A stretch of 64,000 bases of DNA from Planctellipticum sp942493135 (GCA_942493135.1 OW818684.1:6386001-6450000); one strand, 5' to 3'; shown: positions 53,443-61,983, counted from the stretch's first letter. Notes: a model not told the origin generated them from the letters alone. Made by a program: numbers and translations.

Positions 53443-53831
53443 GTGCCGGACTCCTTTGTCCTGCGAGTGACGAGTTGCCGGATCGCCTTCAGCTCATCGG
53501 CGTTGAGATCCGAAGTTTCAATGAGCTGCTGGACCACGGCGGAGATCGAGCCTTCAAAGACCCGATCGACGACATCCTGCAGCATCCCTTGAGCGCAGTC
53601 CTGACGTTCGACGGTCGCCACGTAGCGGACGACCTGCCCTGTTCGCTCGCGACGCACATAGCCCTTGCCGATCATGATCGTCAGCATTGTCGCAATCGTC
53701 GTATAGGCGGAGGAGCGTTCCGGCGCCAGAGCCTCCTGAATCTGCCGTACCGTGAGCGATCCCCGTTCCCACAGGGACTTCAGGATTTCGAGTTCGAGAT
53801 CGGTGGGATACCGGGAAGGAACACGTGGCAT
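53439..53831 (-). CDS. BlaI/MecI/CopY family transcriptional repressor
   Basis: 130 residues. M-P-R-V-P-S-R-Y-P-T-D-L-E-L-E-I-L-K-S-L-W-E-R-G starts the winged helix, with L-T-V-R-Q-I-Q-E-A-L and S-S-A-Y-T-T-I-A-T-M-L-T as recognition helix region, and R-R-E-R-T-G-Q-V-V-R-Y as wing. The C-terminal half is the dimerisation/cleavage region. The stop overlaps the M56 peptidase start (ATGA at 53439-53442), the normal BlaI-BlaR1 coupling. It likely represses its own operon from the palindrome at 53899-53912 and is inactivated when the peptidase is triggered. Confidence 0.94.
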   Translation of the reverse strand: MPRVPSRYPTDLELEILKSLWERGSLTVRQIQEALAPERSSAYTTIATMLTIMIGKGYVRRERTGQVVRYVATVERQDCAQGMLQDVVDRVFEGSISAVVQQLIETSDLNADELKAIRQLVTRRTKESGT

Positions 53832-53898
53832 GCGGGGAAGTCCTCCAGTTCAGAAACGGGCAGGGCCGAGGGGAGGCGAAAGATCGTAAAACGAACTG

Positions 53899-53912
53899 AC
53901 TAAGAAATTAGT
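53899..53912. promoter_or_regulatory. Candidate BlaI-type operator ACTAAGAAATTAGT
   Basis: A palindrome with 5-base arms (ACTAA/TTAGT) and a 4-base centre. It covers the -10 box of the predicted minus-strand promoter, so a bound repressor would block RNA polymerase. Other BlaI operators are also short AT-rich palindromes. Confidence 0.55.
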
Positions 53913-53933
53913 AAAGACGTTGTCTGTCGTCAA
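53905..53933 (-). promoter_or_regulatory. Promoter of the BlaI-M56/LCCL operon
   Basis: On the minus strand, TTGACG (53933-53928), a 17-base spacer, then TAATTT (53910-53905). The predicted start of transcription is about 65 bases upstream of the repressor ATG, and GGAGG lies about 12 bases before that ATG. Confidence 0.6.
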
Positions 53934-54081
53934 GCGGAGTTTTCGTGGTCGGTGCACGAATGCCGGAAGTTTCATCCGCCGTGATGTAATTCACACGATG
54001 TGAATTTCCGCGTCGACTTGGCGCTCCCCGATTGAAACAATGGGACAAGACCTTCCGTGGGCGCCTGCAGGGAGATGTGGA

Positions 54082-55359
54082 GTGGCGAGTTCGACACCGT
54101 CAAACCCCCGTGCTTCGGAAGTCTTTCTCGCCGAACACGCCGCCCTGACCCGCCGGAATCTACTCCAGCTCGGCCTGGCCGGCGCAACCTTCGTGACGAC
54201 GAATCCGACTATCCGGGCCGCGAATCCCGCTGTGGATGCCCGCTCGGAGGCGCTGACCACGCTGGAGCCGTTCTTCACGCTCCCGGCGGAGTTTCGCGAT
54301 GTCTCCCGCGGCAAACCGTTGCCGCATTCGCTCCCCGACGAGAAGAAGCGGGAAGTCGGACTCACGCGCGACACCTGGCAGCTCGAAGTCCTCTCCGATC
54401 CCGAGCACCCCGCCCGGCTGGAGCGCGAACTCAAGAAGTCCGACGGGACAGCCCTCGACTTCGCGTCCTTGCTGAAGCTCGGCGAGCAGCACGCCGTCCG
54501 GTTTGCGAAGGTGATGACCTGCCTGAATATCGGCTGTCCGCTGGGGATGGGGATCTGGGAAGGCGTGCCGCTTCGAGAAGTCTTCTGGCTGACGAAACCG
54601 CGGGAGGATATCCGCCGGGTCTTCTACTACGGCTACCACAACGACGAGCCGTCGCAGATGTTCCGCAGTTCGCTGCCGCTCGGCCGCGTGCTGGAAGACC
54701 CCTTCGATCTGCCGCCGGTGATTCTCTGCTACAAGCTCAACGGCGAATGGCTCGACTGTGAGCGGGGCGGGCCGGTGCGGATGGTGGTTCCGGAGGCCTA
54801 CGGTTTCAAGTCGATCAAGTGGCTGTCGCACGTCGTGCTGAGCAATCTGCACCACGCCAACGACACCTACGCCTCGGGCAACAACGACCTCGACAGTCCG
54901 CTGAAATCGTTCGCGGCGACGCTGCAGGTTCCGAAGTCGATCAAGGCCGGCGAACCGATCGCGGCGACTGGCTATGCGCAGGTGGGTATTTCGGGCCTGT
55001 CGAAGGTGCAGGTCAGCCTGACGCCGGCGACGACGACATGGGAGGGGGATCCGTTCTTCACCAGGGCCGCCTGGGTCGATGCTGAAATCCTGGGACCGCC
55101 GGCCCAATGGGGCGGGGATCTTCCCGATGGCAAGATCCCCGCGGAGACCCTCGGTTTCGACGCGGCGGGCAAACCGAACACGTGGCCGATGCGACTGGGG
55201 AAGGCGCACTGGGTCGCCGTTCTGCCGGGAGTCCCTGTCGGGGAGTACGAATTCCGCTGCCGCACGGTCGATGAAAAAGGAGCAGCTCAGCCGCTGCCGC
55301 GACCGTTCCGGAAGTCGGGGCACGCGGCGATTGAGACGGTGGCGATCGTGGTGAAGTAA
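54082..55359 (+). CDS. Sulfite oxidase-type molybdopterin oxidoreductase
   Basis: About 425 residues from GTG 54082 (GGAG eight bases upstream); ATG 54040 is an alternative. A Tat-like signal L-T-R-R-N-L-L-Q-L-G-L-A-G lies near the N terminus. The oxidoreductase molybdopterin-binding domain includes V-M-T-C-L-N-I-G-C-P-L-G and G-P-V-R-M-V-V-P-E-A-Y-G-F-K-S-I-K-W-L. The C-terminal 130 residues look like the Mo-co dimerisation (Ig-like) domain. The substrate is not known; sulfite or methionine sulfoxide chemistry is typical. It is divergent from the BlaI operon. Its stop abuts the stop of the convergent next gene. Confidence 0.83.
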   Translation: MASSTPSNPRASEVFLAEHAALTRRNLLQLGLAGATFVTTNPTIRAANPAVDARSEALTTLEPFFTLPAEFRDVSRGKPLPHSLPDEKKREVGLTRDTWQLEVLSDPEHPARLERELKKSDGTALDFASLLKLGEQHAVRFAKVMTCLNIGCPLGMGIWEGVPLREVFWLTKPREDIRRVFYYGYHNDEPSQMFRSSLPLGRVLEDPFDLPPVILCYKLNGEWLDCERGGPVRMVVPEAYGFKSIKWLSHVVLSNLHHANDTYASGNNDLDSPLKSFAATLQVPKSIKAGEPIAATGYAQVGISGLSKVQVSLTPATTTWEGDPFFTRAAWVDAEILGPPAQWGGDLPDGKIPAETLGFDAAGKPNTWPMRLGKAHWVAVLPGVPVGEYEFRCRTVDEKGAAQPLPRPFRKSGHAAIETVAIVVK

Positions 55360-57003
55360 TTACTTCTGGATGGAGAAGAAGCCGCCGCCCATGCCACGGT
55401 GCATTCGTCCTCCCATTTGCATGTACTGCAAATGGTCTCGCGAATCTCCTCGTTCGATCGCGTCGATTAAGCGGAGGATATCGTCGTGGACCTCGCGCGA
55501 TTGCTGAATCATCAATGTGGTGTGTTCGAGGACGGCGAAAGAGCTAGTGGCCGTCGCAGCTCCCTGACCGGGCTGCTTTGGAGGAACCGTTCCCTGATCG
55601 CGGACTTCTGGCGTGGAGGCGATGGCATGGAGGATCTTGCCGGGAGCCTGCGGATGTTCTGCCGAGGTCCACGTTTCCGGTCGAACCAGTGTCGGCAGCA
55701 GCGGCGCCAGGTCACTGGCCGTCGCGGCGGGCAGGCGGTAGCAGCGGATCACGACTTCCAGGGGATCAACGCCGCCGCGCTGCTGTGGTTTCGAGGTGGC
55801 GAGAGCCGCTCGATACTTCTCCAGCAGTTGCAGGACTTCGTCATGCCCTCGATCAGATTGTCGCACGACCATTACGCCGGGGCGGGGGAACTCGATCGCG
55901 CCTCCCTCTCCGTCTGTCTCCATCCAGAATCCGGAGGTCTGCTCCCACAGCGCCTCCCGTAAGGCATGGGCCTCGCTCGCGTTGTGACAGAGGTCACGCA
56001 CATCATACACCGCCGCTTTCAGATGCCATTCTGACTCCTTAATGGAGGTGACCCACAGAATGCCGTCCTGCAACATCCAGGAGCGGCCGGCTTCCTCCAG
56101 CAGGATCTTCAGGACGAACTGCAGCGGCTGGTCGGCGAGTTGCGCCGTGACCGGCGACTGTGCTGAGAGCCCTTCGTCATCCAGCACGGCCCGATCGAGA
56201 CGTATATCGGCCTGCGTGACTCGCGCTAGCTCAGCAATGGCGGCGTCGAGCGGTTTCTGGTCGAAGTTGACCGTAACCTTGCGTTTGAGGATCTGTCGCA
56301 ATGCTTCATGCTGCGCAGCATCCGGGGCAAACGTCCGACGACCATGCTTTCGGATGCCTGCCAGGATCCCTGCGATTTCTCGATGAACCTTATCTGAGTT
56401 GTAGACAAACGCTACATCTCCCAGTGTGACCAGAGCGCCTCCTTCGCCGTCGACTTCTTCCCATGCACCGCTTGAACATGTTCGCAGTGTCGTTTCGATG
56501 TCCTCCGGAACGCAGCCGGCTTCGATCAGGTCACCTACGTTATAGGCAAGCGACACGAAGTGCAGGTCGGCCATTTCAATGGTCGTGATCCGAGCGACAT
56601 CGTTCTCCGCGTACCACGTCAGGCCACAAGGCTTTCGGAGCCGATCGAGCAGCAGGTGCAGCGGTTCGTTGTGGAGACGCTCCGAGATCGGTTTGTCGAT
56701 TGCGAGCCCTGCGTCCCCCAGCGCCCGGACGTCCAGAAACACCGCCAGTTTCTGCTCGTCCTGCAGCCACTTGACGACGTCCGTCAGCGGCTTGTCCTGA
56801 AAGTCGACCGTAACCGGGACCGCCAGTCCGAGTGGAACCAGGGTCGCCGCATCGATGAATGTCGGTTCGTCGGCGATGTGAATCTCGGCGGCAGCCTGAG
56901 CGGCACGCCTTGCGGGAGTGGGAGTTCGCCAATCGCGGCCGAACTGGGCCAACGACACATCTCCGGCAAGGCAGATGAAAGCGACGGTCAACAAAAGTCT
57001 CAT
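55360..57003 (-). CDS. Secretin/TonB short N-terminal (STN) domain protein without pore domain
   Basis: 547 residues with a signal peptide (M-R-L-L-L-T-V-A-F-I-C-L-A-G-D-V-S-L-A). Two STN-like modules are visible. The first, near 65-140, reads V-T-V-D-F-Q-D-K-P-L-T-D-V-V-K-W-L. The second, near 240-320, reads V-T-V-N-F-D-Q-K-P-L-D-A-A-I-A-E-L-A. Each is followed by an L-x-x-x-L-L...G-L-T-W-Y or S-W-M-L-Q strand pair and a nodule-like segment that repeats the D-G-E-G-G-A block. There is no secretin barrel domain. It ends in a Gly/Met-rich tail (M-G-G-R-M-H-R-G-M-G-G-G). Periplasmic and of unknown role. Confidence 0.75.
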   Translation of the reverse strand: MRLLLTVAFICLAGDVSLAQFGRDWRTPTPARRAAQAAAEIHIADEPTFIDAATLVPLGLAVPVTVDFQDKPLTDVVKWLQDEQKLAVFLDVRALGDAGLAIDKPISERLHNEPLHLLLDRLRKPCGLTWYAENDVARITTIEMADLHFVSLAYNVGDLIEAGCVPEDIETTLRTCSSGAWEEVDGEGGALVTLGDVAFVYNSDKVHREIAGILAGIRKHGRRTFAPDAAQHEALRQILKRKVTVNFDQKPLDAAIAELARVTQADIRLDRAVLDDEGLSAQSPVTAQLADQPLQFVLKILLEEAGRSWMLQDGILWVTSIKESEWHLKAAVYDVRDLCHNASEAHALREALWEQTSGFWMETDGEGGAIEFPRPGVMVVRQSDRGHDEVLQLLEKYRAALATSKPQQRGGVDPLEVVIRCYRLPAATASDLAPLLPTLVRPETWTSAEHPQAPGKILHAIASTPEVRDQGTVPPKQPGQGAATATSSFAVLEHTTLMIQQSREVHDDILRLIDAIERGDSRDHLQYMQMGGRMHRGMGGGFFSIQK

Positions 57004-57143
57004 GGCGTGCTCTCCGAACCGCAGGTCTCGCTGCAGATTACAGGGATGGGGAACGCCTGATTATCGATCCGTCCGATGAACACCGTCAACGCGGCATCCC
57101 GTACAATTCCGCCAGAGGCACTTCCCACGCCGGACAAAACGGG

Positions 57144-59681
57144 ATGGCGGCAGCGATGAATAAGTCGGAGCAATTCCAGGAGCTGGCGGCCTTCTGGCAA
57201 TTGGAGGAAGCCGAACTGCTGAACGCGCTGGGTTCGTCGGCAGAGGGACTCACTTCGCCGGAGGCTCAGTCGCGACTGATGCTCCGCGGAACGCCCGGCC
57301 GACGCCGCAAGGTCTCCCCGGTTCGACTTCTGCTGGAACAGTTCCGCAGCCCGATCATGCTGCTGCTGATCGTCTCGGCGGCCCTCTCCTACGTGCTGGA
57401 CGATGCGACCAACGCCCTGATCATCCTCGCGATCCTCGGCGCCAGCAGCCTGCTCGGCTTCTGGCAGGAATGGAGCGCGGCCGACGCAGTCGCGAAGCTG
57501 CTGGCAGTGATCGAGACCCGGACGACTCTAGTGCGCGACGGAGTCGAGGTCGAACTGCCGGTCGATGCCACGGTCCCCGGCGACGTCGTGCGGTTGAGAG
57601 CGGGCAACGTCATTCCCGGCGACTGCCGGATTCTGGAGTCCAACGATCTGTTCGTCGACGAGGCCGCGCTGACCGGCGAAAGCTTTCCCGCGGAGAAGCG
57701 GGCGGGAGTGCTCGCGGCGGATGTCGACCATCACCGGCGCTCTTGCGCATTGTTTCAAGGAACGCACGTCGTCAGCGGAACGGCGACGGCGGTAGTGGTA
57801 CACACCGGTGCGGAGACCGAATTTGGCAAGGTTGCCGCGCGTCTGGAACGTCGTCCGCCCGAAACCGGCTTCGAACGCGGCCTCAAGGAATTCGGCTTTC
57901 TGCTGATCCGCGTGACGCTCGTGTTCGTGGTGGGCGTCTTCGCCGTCAACGTGGCGTTTCAGCGGCCGGTCGTAGACTCGCTGCTGTTTGCTCTCGCGCT
58001 GGCGGTGGGGATGACGCCCCAGCTCCTGCCGGCGATCACCACCGTCGTGCTGGCGGCGGGAGCGAAGCAGATGGCGCGGGTGCAGGTGATCGTCAAACAG
58101 CTCCTGGCGATCGAAAATTTCGGCAGCATGACCGTGCTGTGCTGCGACAAAACCGGAACGCTCACAACCGGAATCGTGACGCTGCTGGCCGCGGACGACG
58201 CCGTCGGGCAGGCGAGTGAACGGGTCCGGCGCTACGCGGGAATCAATGCGACGCTGCAGCTGGGGTTTCGGAACCCGATCGACGAGGCGCTGAAGACATC
58301 GGGAACGCTGGATCTGACTGGCGTGCGGAAGCTCGACGAAGTTCCCTACGACTTCAACCGCAAACGGTTGAGCGTGCTGGTCAACGATGGGGGTGAGACC
58401 GTCTTGATCACCAAGGGGGCGCTGGCGAATGTACTGGAGGTCTGCACGACGGTGGAATTGCCCGGCGGTTCCGGGAACATTGCCGACCATCAGGCCGCGA
58501 TTTTCACCCGCTTCGCGTCACTGAGCGAGCAGGGCCGCCGCGTGCTGGGGGTCGCCATCCGGAGACTGGAAGCGGATCGAGCCGGCCGCCAGGACGAGCG
58601 GAACATGACGTTTCTGGGTTTCCTGGTGCTGCTCGATCCCCCCAAGCCCGGGATTCAGGCAACGCTGGAAGAGCTGCGGAAGCTCGGCGTCCGGCTGAAG
58701 ATCGTGACCGGCGACAATCACGCCGTCGCCGCCGCGATTGCTCGCGACGTGGGGATCTCTGCGGACCGGCTGCTGACCGGCGGCGAAGTGCGGCGGCTGA
58801 GCGACGATGCACTTCAGCATCGAGCGATGGAAATCGATCTCTTCGCGGAGATTGAACCGAATCAGAAGGAACGGATCATTCTCGCCCTCAAACGGTCGGG
58901 GGCCGTGGTGGGCTTCCTGGGGGATGGCATCAACGACGCCTCGGCGCTGCATGCCGCCGATGTGGGGATTTCGGTGGCCAGCGCGGTGGACGTGGCCCGC
59001 GAGGCGGCCCAGATCGTGCTGCTGCAGCAGGACCTGAGCGTGCTGGTCGAAGGCGTGAAGGCGGGCCGGCGGACATTCGCCAATACCCTCAAGTACGTCT
59101 TCGTGGCCCTGAGCGCAAACTTCGGCTACATGTTCAGCATGGCCGTGGTCTCGCTGTTCCTGCCGTTTCTGCCGCTGCTGCCGGCGCAAATTCTGCTGGT
59201 GAATCTGCTCGCGGACTTCCCGGCGATGATGCTGGCGACCGACCGAGTCGATCCGGAGCTGATCGAGCGACCCCGGCGCTGGCAGGTCCGGTCGATGGCC
59301 CGCTTCATGCTGGTCTTCGGTCTGTGCGGCTCCGTGTTTGACTTTGTGACGTTCGGGCTGCTGCTGTATGTCTACAAAGCGACGATCGAGCAGTTCCGCA
59401 CCGGCTGGTTCATCGAAGCGGTGCTGACAGGACTGGTGATCATGCTGCTGGTCCGGACGCAACGGCCATTCTGGCGCAGCCGGCCGGGGCTCGCCTTCAG
59501 CCTGACGCTGCTCGCCGTGGCGGCGGTCACGTTGCTGCTGCCGTACCTGCCGTTTGCAGGGGCGCTGGAGTTCGTCCCGCCGCCAGCTTCGCTGGTGCTG
59601 CTGGTGATCGCGATTTCGGCCGTCTATGGCGTTGGCCTGGAACTGGCCAAGCGAGCCTTCTACCGGAATCTGGCCGGTTGA
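57144..59681 (+). CDS. P-type ATPase, MgtA-like magnesium transporter
   Basis: 845 residues (start may be the Met at 57156). Cation-ATPase N domain, then V-D-E-A-A-L-T-G-E-S (actuator), phosphorylation site C-C-D-K-T-G-T-L-T, and hinge V-G-F-L-G-D-G-I-N-D-A. About ten membrane helices are present. V-I-V-K-Q-L-L-A-I-E-N-F-G-S-M before the phosphorylation Asp, and the C-terminal N-L-L-A-D-F-P-A-M-M-L-A-T-D-R-V-D, match the type IIIB Mg2+ class better than Ca2+ pumps. No regulatory mgtL-like leader was seen upstream. Convergent with nothing; divergent from the STN gene. Confidence 0.9.
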   Translation: MAAAMNKSEQFQELAAFWQLEEAELLNALGSSAEGLTSPEAQSRLMLRGTPGRRRKVSPVRLLLEQFRSPIMLLLIVSAALSYVLDDATNALIILAILGASSLLGFWQEWSAADAVAKLLAVIETRTTLVRDGVEVELPVDATVPGDVVRLRAGNVIPGDCRILESNDLFVDEAALTGESFPAEKRAGVLAADVDHHRRSCALFQGTHVVSGTATAVVVHTGAETEFGKVAARLERRPPETGFERGLKEFGFLLIRVTLVFVVGVFAVNVAFQRPVVDSLLFALALAVGMTPQLLPAITTVVLAAGAKQMARVQVIVKQLLAIENFGSMTVLCCDKTGTLTTGIVTLLAADDAVGQASERVRRYAGINATLQLGFRNPIDEALKTSGTLDLTGVRKLDEVPYDFNRKRLSVLVNDGGETVLITKGALANVLEVCTTVELPGGSGNIADHQAAIFTRFASLSEQGRRVLGVAIRRLEADRAGRQDERNMTFLGFLVLLDPPKPGIQATLEELRKLGVRLKIVTGDNHAVAAAIARDVGISADRLLTGGEVRRLSDDALQHRAMEIDLFAEIEPNQKERIILALKRSGAVVGFLGDGINDASALHAADVGISVASAVDVAREAAQIVLLQQDLSVLVEGVKAGRRTFANTLKYVFVALSANFGYMFSMAVVSLFLPFLPLLPAQILLVNLLADFPAMMLATDRVDPELIERPRRWQVRSMARFMLVFGLCGSVFDFVTFGLLLYVYKATIEQFRTGWFIEAVLTGLVIMLLVRTQRPFWRSRPGLAFSLTLLAVAAVTLLLPYLPFAGALEFVPPPASLVLLVIAISAVYGVGLELAKRAFYRNLAG

Positions 59682-59728
59682 CGTGACCCGGGGAGCTTTG
59701 TTGAGCGTGAAAAGTCGAAAGAATGACA

Positions 59729-59757
59729 TTGCCACGGGGGCCGTCGTGACGTAGGCT
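59729..59757 (+). promoter_or_regulatory. Promoter of the membrane protein/winged-helix pair
   Basis: TTGCCA at 59729-59734, a 17-base spacer, then TAGGCT at 59752-59757. The adjoining palindrome at 59756-59770 overlaps its end. Confidence 0.4.
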
Positions 59758-59770
59758 TTGCGTTGTAAAG
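59756..59770. promoter_or_regulatory. Operator candidate CTTTG-N5-TAAAG
   Basis: CTTTGCGTTGTAAAG, an inverted repeat with one mismatch. It covers the -10/start region of the promoter for the winged-helix regulator's own operon, as expected for autoregulation. A second, perfect copy is at 60914-60928. Confidence 0.4.
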
Positions 59771-59827
59771 TGACGCTTGCCACTGTCCATCCAGCCCCGA
59801 GCTGGTTGAATACCGAGGCCCCCGATC

Positions 59828-60447
59828 ATGGAACTGCACGAAGCACTCCTGCAGATCTCCACCATCCGCCGTCAACTGGCGCGGACCGAACAGTTCCGCG
59901 GCTATCGCGCTGCTCCCGTAGCGCGCTGTCGGGCCTTCTGGCTGTCGGAGCCGGGGGCCTGCAGGCATTGTGGATTGCCGATCCGTTCCAGCACCTGGGG
60001 CTCTATCTCACCCTGTGGGTCGCCGTTGCGGTCCTGAGTCTATCGATCTGCCTCGGGGACGTCTGGTGGCGATATCGCCATTCCGCAGGGATTCTGCACC
60101 AGCAGACCATGCGGCTGGCGATCGCACAATTCGCTCCGTGTCTGGTCGCAGGTGCGCTGCTCACAACGGTCATCGTCCGGTCCGCGCCGGACTCGGCCTG
60201 GATGCTGCCCGGTCTGTGGGCCATCCTCTTCAGCATGGGCCTGTTCGCCTCCTGGCGTCTTCTACCTCGCACCATCTTCGGCGTCGCAGCCTGGTACCTC
60301 GCCAGCGGTCTCTGGGCGCTGTCCCAGGGCGGCAATCCTTCCGCCATGACTCCCTGGACCATGCCCCTCCTGTTCGGCGTCGGCCAGCTCCTGACTGCAA
60401 CCGCACTATTGCCGTCCGAAACAGAACGTCACGGAGACGCCGCATGA
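59828..60447 (+). pseudogene. Four-helix membrane protein paired with a winged-helix regulator, -1 frameshift near its start
   Basis: The first 30 or so codons from ATG 59828 (M-E-L-H-E-A-L-L-Q-I-S-T-I-R-R-Q-L-A-R-T) belong to one frame. The rest (S-A-L-S-G-L-L-A-V-G-A-G-G-L-Q-A-L-W to G-D-A-A) is in another. They join if one G is restored in GTAGCG(G)CGCTG near 59923. The joined protein is about 206 residues with hydrophobic helices. The pattern matches a family of membrane proteins always encoded before a winged-helix regulator. The stop overlaps the regulator ATG (ATGA at 60444-60447). It may be intact in the real genome. Confidence 0.75.
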
Positions 60448-60887
60448 CTGACAGCAACGCAGATGACGACAAGTCGGCGGTCCCGCACGAGGCGGGGCGT
60501 TATGCCTACGACGGCCTCGATCGTACGATCCACGAAAAGGCCCGGCTCGGCATCCTGACTTCGCTGGCGGCGCATCCTGGCGGGTTGCTCTTTGGCGACC
60601 TGAAGGATCTCTGCACGCTGACCGATGGAAATCTGAGCCGGCATCTGCAGACCCTGCAGGAGGCCGGGCTGGTGGAAGTCTGGAAGCGGATTCAGCACAA
60701 GCGCCCGCAGACGCTGTGCCGCCTCACCGATCTGGGACGTCAACGATTGCTGGAGTACATTGGCGAACTCGAACGAGTCGTCGCGGACGCCGCAGCCGCG
60801 GCCCGGCAGGCGCAGGACTGGTCACCAGCACAAGCCGCTTCACGCAAACTTCCGCCGTCGCTGCGCCCCGGCTGGTCGCCGGGCTGA
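60444..60887 (+). CDS. Winged-helix transcriptional regulator
   Basis: 147 residues. L-D-R-T-I-H-E-K-A-R-L-G-I-L-T-S-L, then F-G-D-L-K-D-L-C-T-L-T-D-G-N-L-S-R-H-L-Q-T-L-Q-E-A-G-L-V (recognition helix) and a K-R-P-Q-T-L-C-R-L-T-D-L-G wing fit the ArsR/PadR-like winged helix (HTH_34 type). No metal-binding Cys pair. It is translationally coupled to the preceding membrane protein, which may sense and sequester it or be its target. Related palindromes lie before the pair and after it. Confidence 0.88.
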   Translation: MTDSNADDDKSAVPHEAGRYAYDGLDRTIHEKARLGILTSLAAHPGGLLFGDLKDLCTLTDGNLSRHLQTLQEAGLVEVWKRIQHKRPQTLCRLTDLGRQRLLEYIGELERVVADAAAAARQAQDWSPAQAASRKLPPSLRPGWSPG

Positions 60888-60913
60888 GTCGTCGTTTTTT
60901 ATTTCTATGCGTA

Positions 60914-60928
60914 CTTTGCCATACAAAG
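60914..60928. promoter_or_regulatory. Operator candidate CTTTG-N5-CAAAG upstream of ispH
   Basis: CTTTGCCATACAAAG is a perfect 5-base inverted repeat with a 5-base centre, 46 bases before the ispH start. It matches the site at 59756-59770 in arm sequence and spacing, suggesting that the winged-helix regulator may also act here. Confidence 0.4.
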
Positions 60929-60973
60929 CGATGTGGCAGTTCCAGGACATCCGATTCCCAAGGAAACAGTGTC

Positions 60974-61834
60974 ATGAGAGTCATCACTGCCAAGGCGGCC
61001 GGCATGTGCTTCGGCGTCCGCGACGCACTCGCCGCGCTGGACCGCATCGATCGACCCGAATCGGTCGCCATCTATGGCGAGCTCGTCCATAACGACATCG
61101 TGCTCCATCAGCTCGAAACCCGCGGATTTCGGCAGCTGCCGGAGACCGCGCGGGACGAGCTGCCCGCGGAGCCTCGCATCGTCATCACCGCGCACGGCAT
61201 CAGTGACAACCGGCGGCAGCAGCTCGTGGCGGCGGGGAAGAGTCTGATCGACACAACCTGCCCGCTCGTTACTCGCGTCCATCGGGCGGCTCAGGACCTG
61301 GCGCTATCCGGCGCGTTCGTCGTCGTGATCGGCCGCCCCGGTCACGTCGAGGTCGAAGGGATCGTCGGAGATCTGGAAGCGTTCGCCGTCGTCCCTTCGG
61401 TCACTGCGGTCGAAACCTACCCATCCCAGACGATTGGTGTCGTCTGTCAGACGACGTTCCCCGTCGACGAGGCGGCCGCCATCCGGCGGCAGATCGCAGC
61501 TTGCAATCCCGCAGCCGAAGTCCGCTCGGTCGACACGATCTGCCAGCCGACGAAGGATCGCCAGCGGGCGCTGAGCGAACTGCTTGATGAAGTCGAGGCG
61601 GTGGTCGTCGTCGGCGGCAGCCATTCGCACAACACGCGCCGCCTGGTCGACGCCTGCCGTCGGCAGGGACTGGCGGCTTTCCACATCGAACACGCCGGGG
61701 AACTCGACCCCGACTGGTTCGACGGATTCGAGACCATCGGACTCACCGCCGGCACCTCAACATTGCCGGAAACGCTGCAGCAGGTCGAGGCGCGCCTGCT
61801 GGAGATTGCCGCAGAATTGACGCCGATTCGTTGA
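60974..61834 (+). CDS. ispH: 4-hydroxy-3-methylbut-2-enyl diphosphate reductase IspH
   Basis: 286 residues from ATG 60974, with AAGGAA upstream. The three [4Fe-4S] ligands are Cys12 (G-M-C-F-G-V), Cys96 (D-T-T-C-P-L-V) and Cys190 (D-T-I-C-Q-P-T-K-D-R-Q). Substrate-binding His39, His74, His124 and the catalytic Glu126 (G-H-V-E-V-E-G) are present, as is the end G-L-T-A-G-T-S-T-L-P-E. It makes IPP and DMAPP in the last step of the MEP isoprenoid pathway. Confidence 0.97.
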   Translation: MRVITAKAAGMCFGVRDALAALDRIDRPESVAIYGELVHNDIVLHQLETRGFRQLPETARDELPAEPRIVITAHGISDNRRQQLVAAGKSLIDTTCPLVTRVHRAAQDLALSGAFVVVIGRPGHVEVEGIVGDLEAFAVVPSVTAVETYPSQTIGVVCQTTFPVDEAAAIRRQIAACNPAAEVRSVDTICQPTKDRQRALSELLDEVEAVVVVGGSHSHNTRRLVDACRRQGLAAFHIEHAGELDPDWFDGFETIGLTAGTSTLPETLQQVEARLLEIAAELTPIR

Positions 61835-61983
61835 TTGTTCGCGAAAATCTCCGGCGATTTCGGGCGCGGCGTGCGTATGAAAAGACAGGGGACCGGCGAC
61901 CCGACCGCAGTCTCCTCCCGTCAGATCGCTCCTCTCACCTTTCCGGCAGTCCGTTTCATCACGACGCGACATGGAGAGTTCTC

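Noticed and set aside
55353..55366. Perfect palindrome GAAGTAATTACTTC at the junction of two convergent genes
   Set aside because: It is explained by both genes ending in AAG-TAA with abutting stops; it is not followed by T-runs or a longer stem.
57102..57107. TACAAT as the -10 box of the P-type ATPase promoter
   Set aside because: No acceptable -35 sequence lies at 16 to 18 bases upstream.
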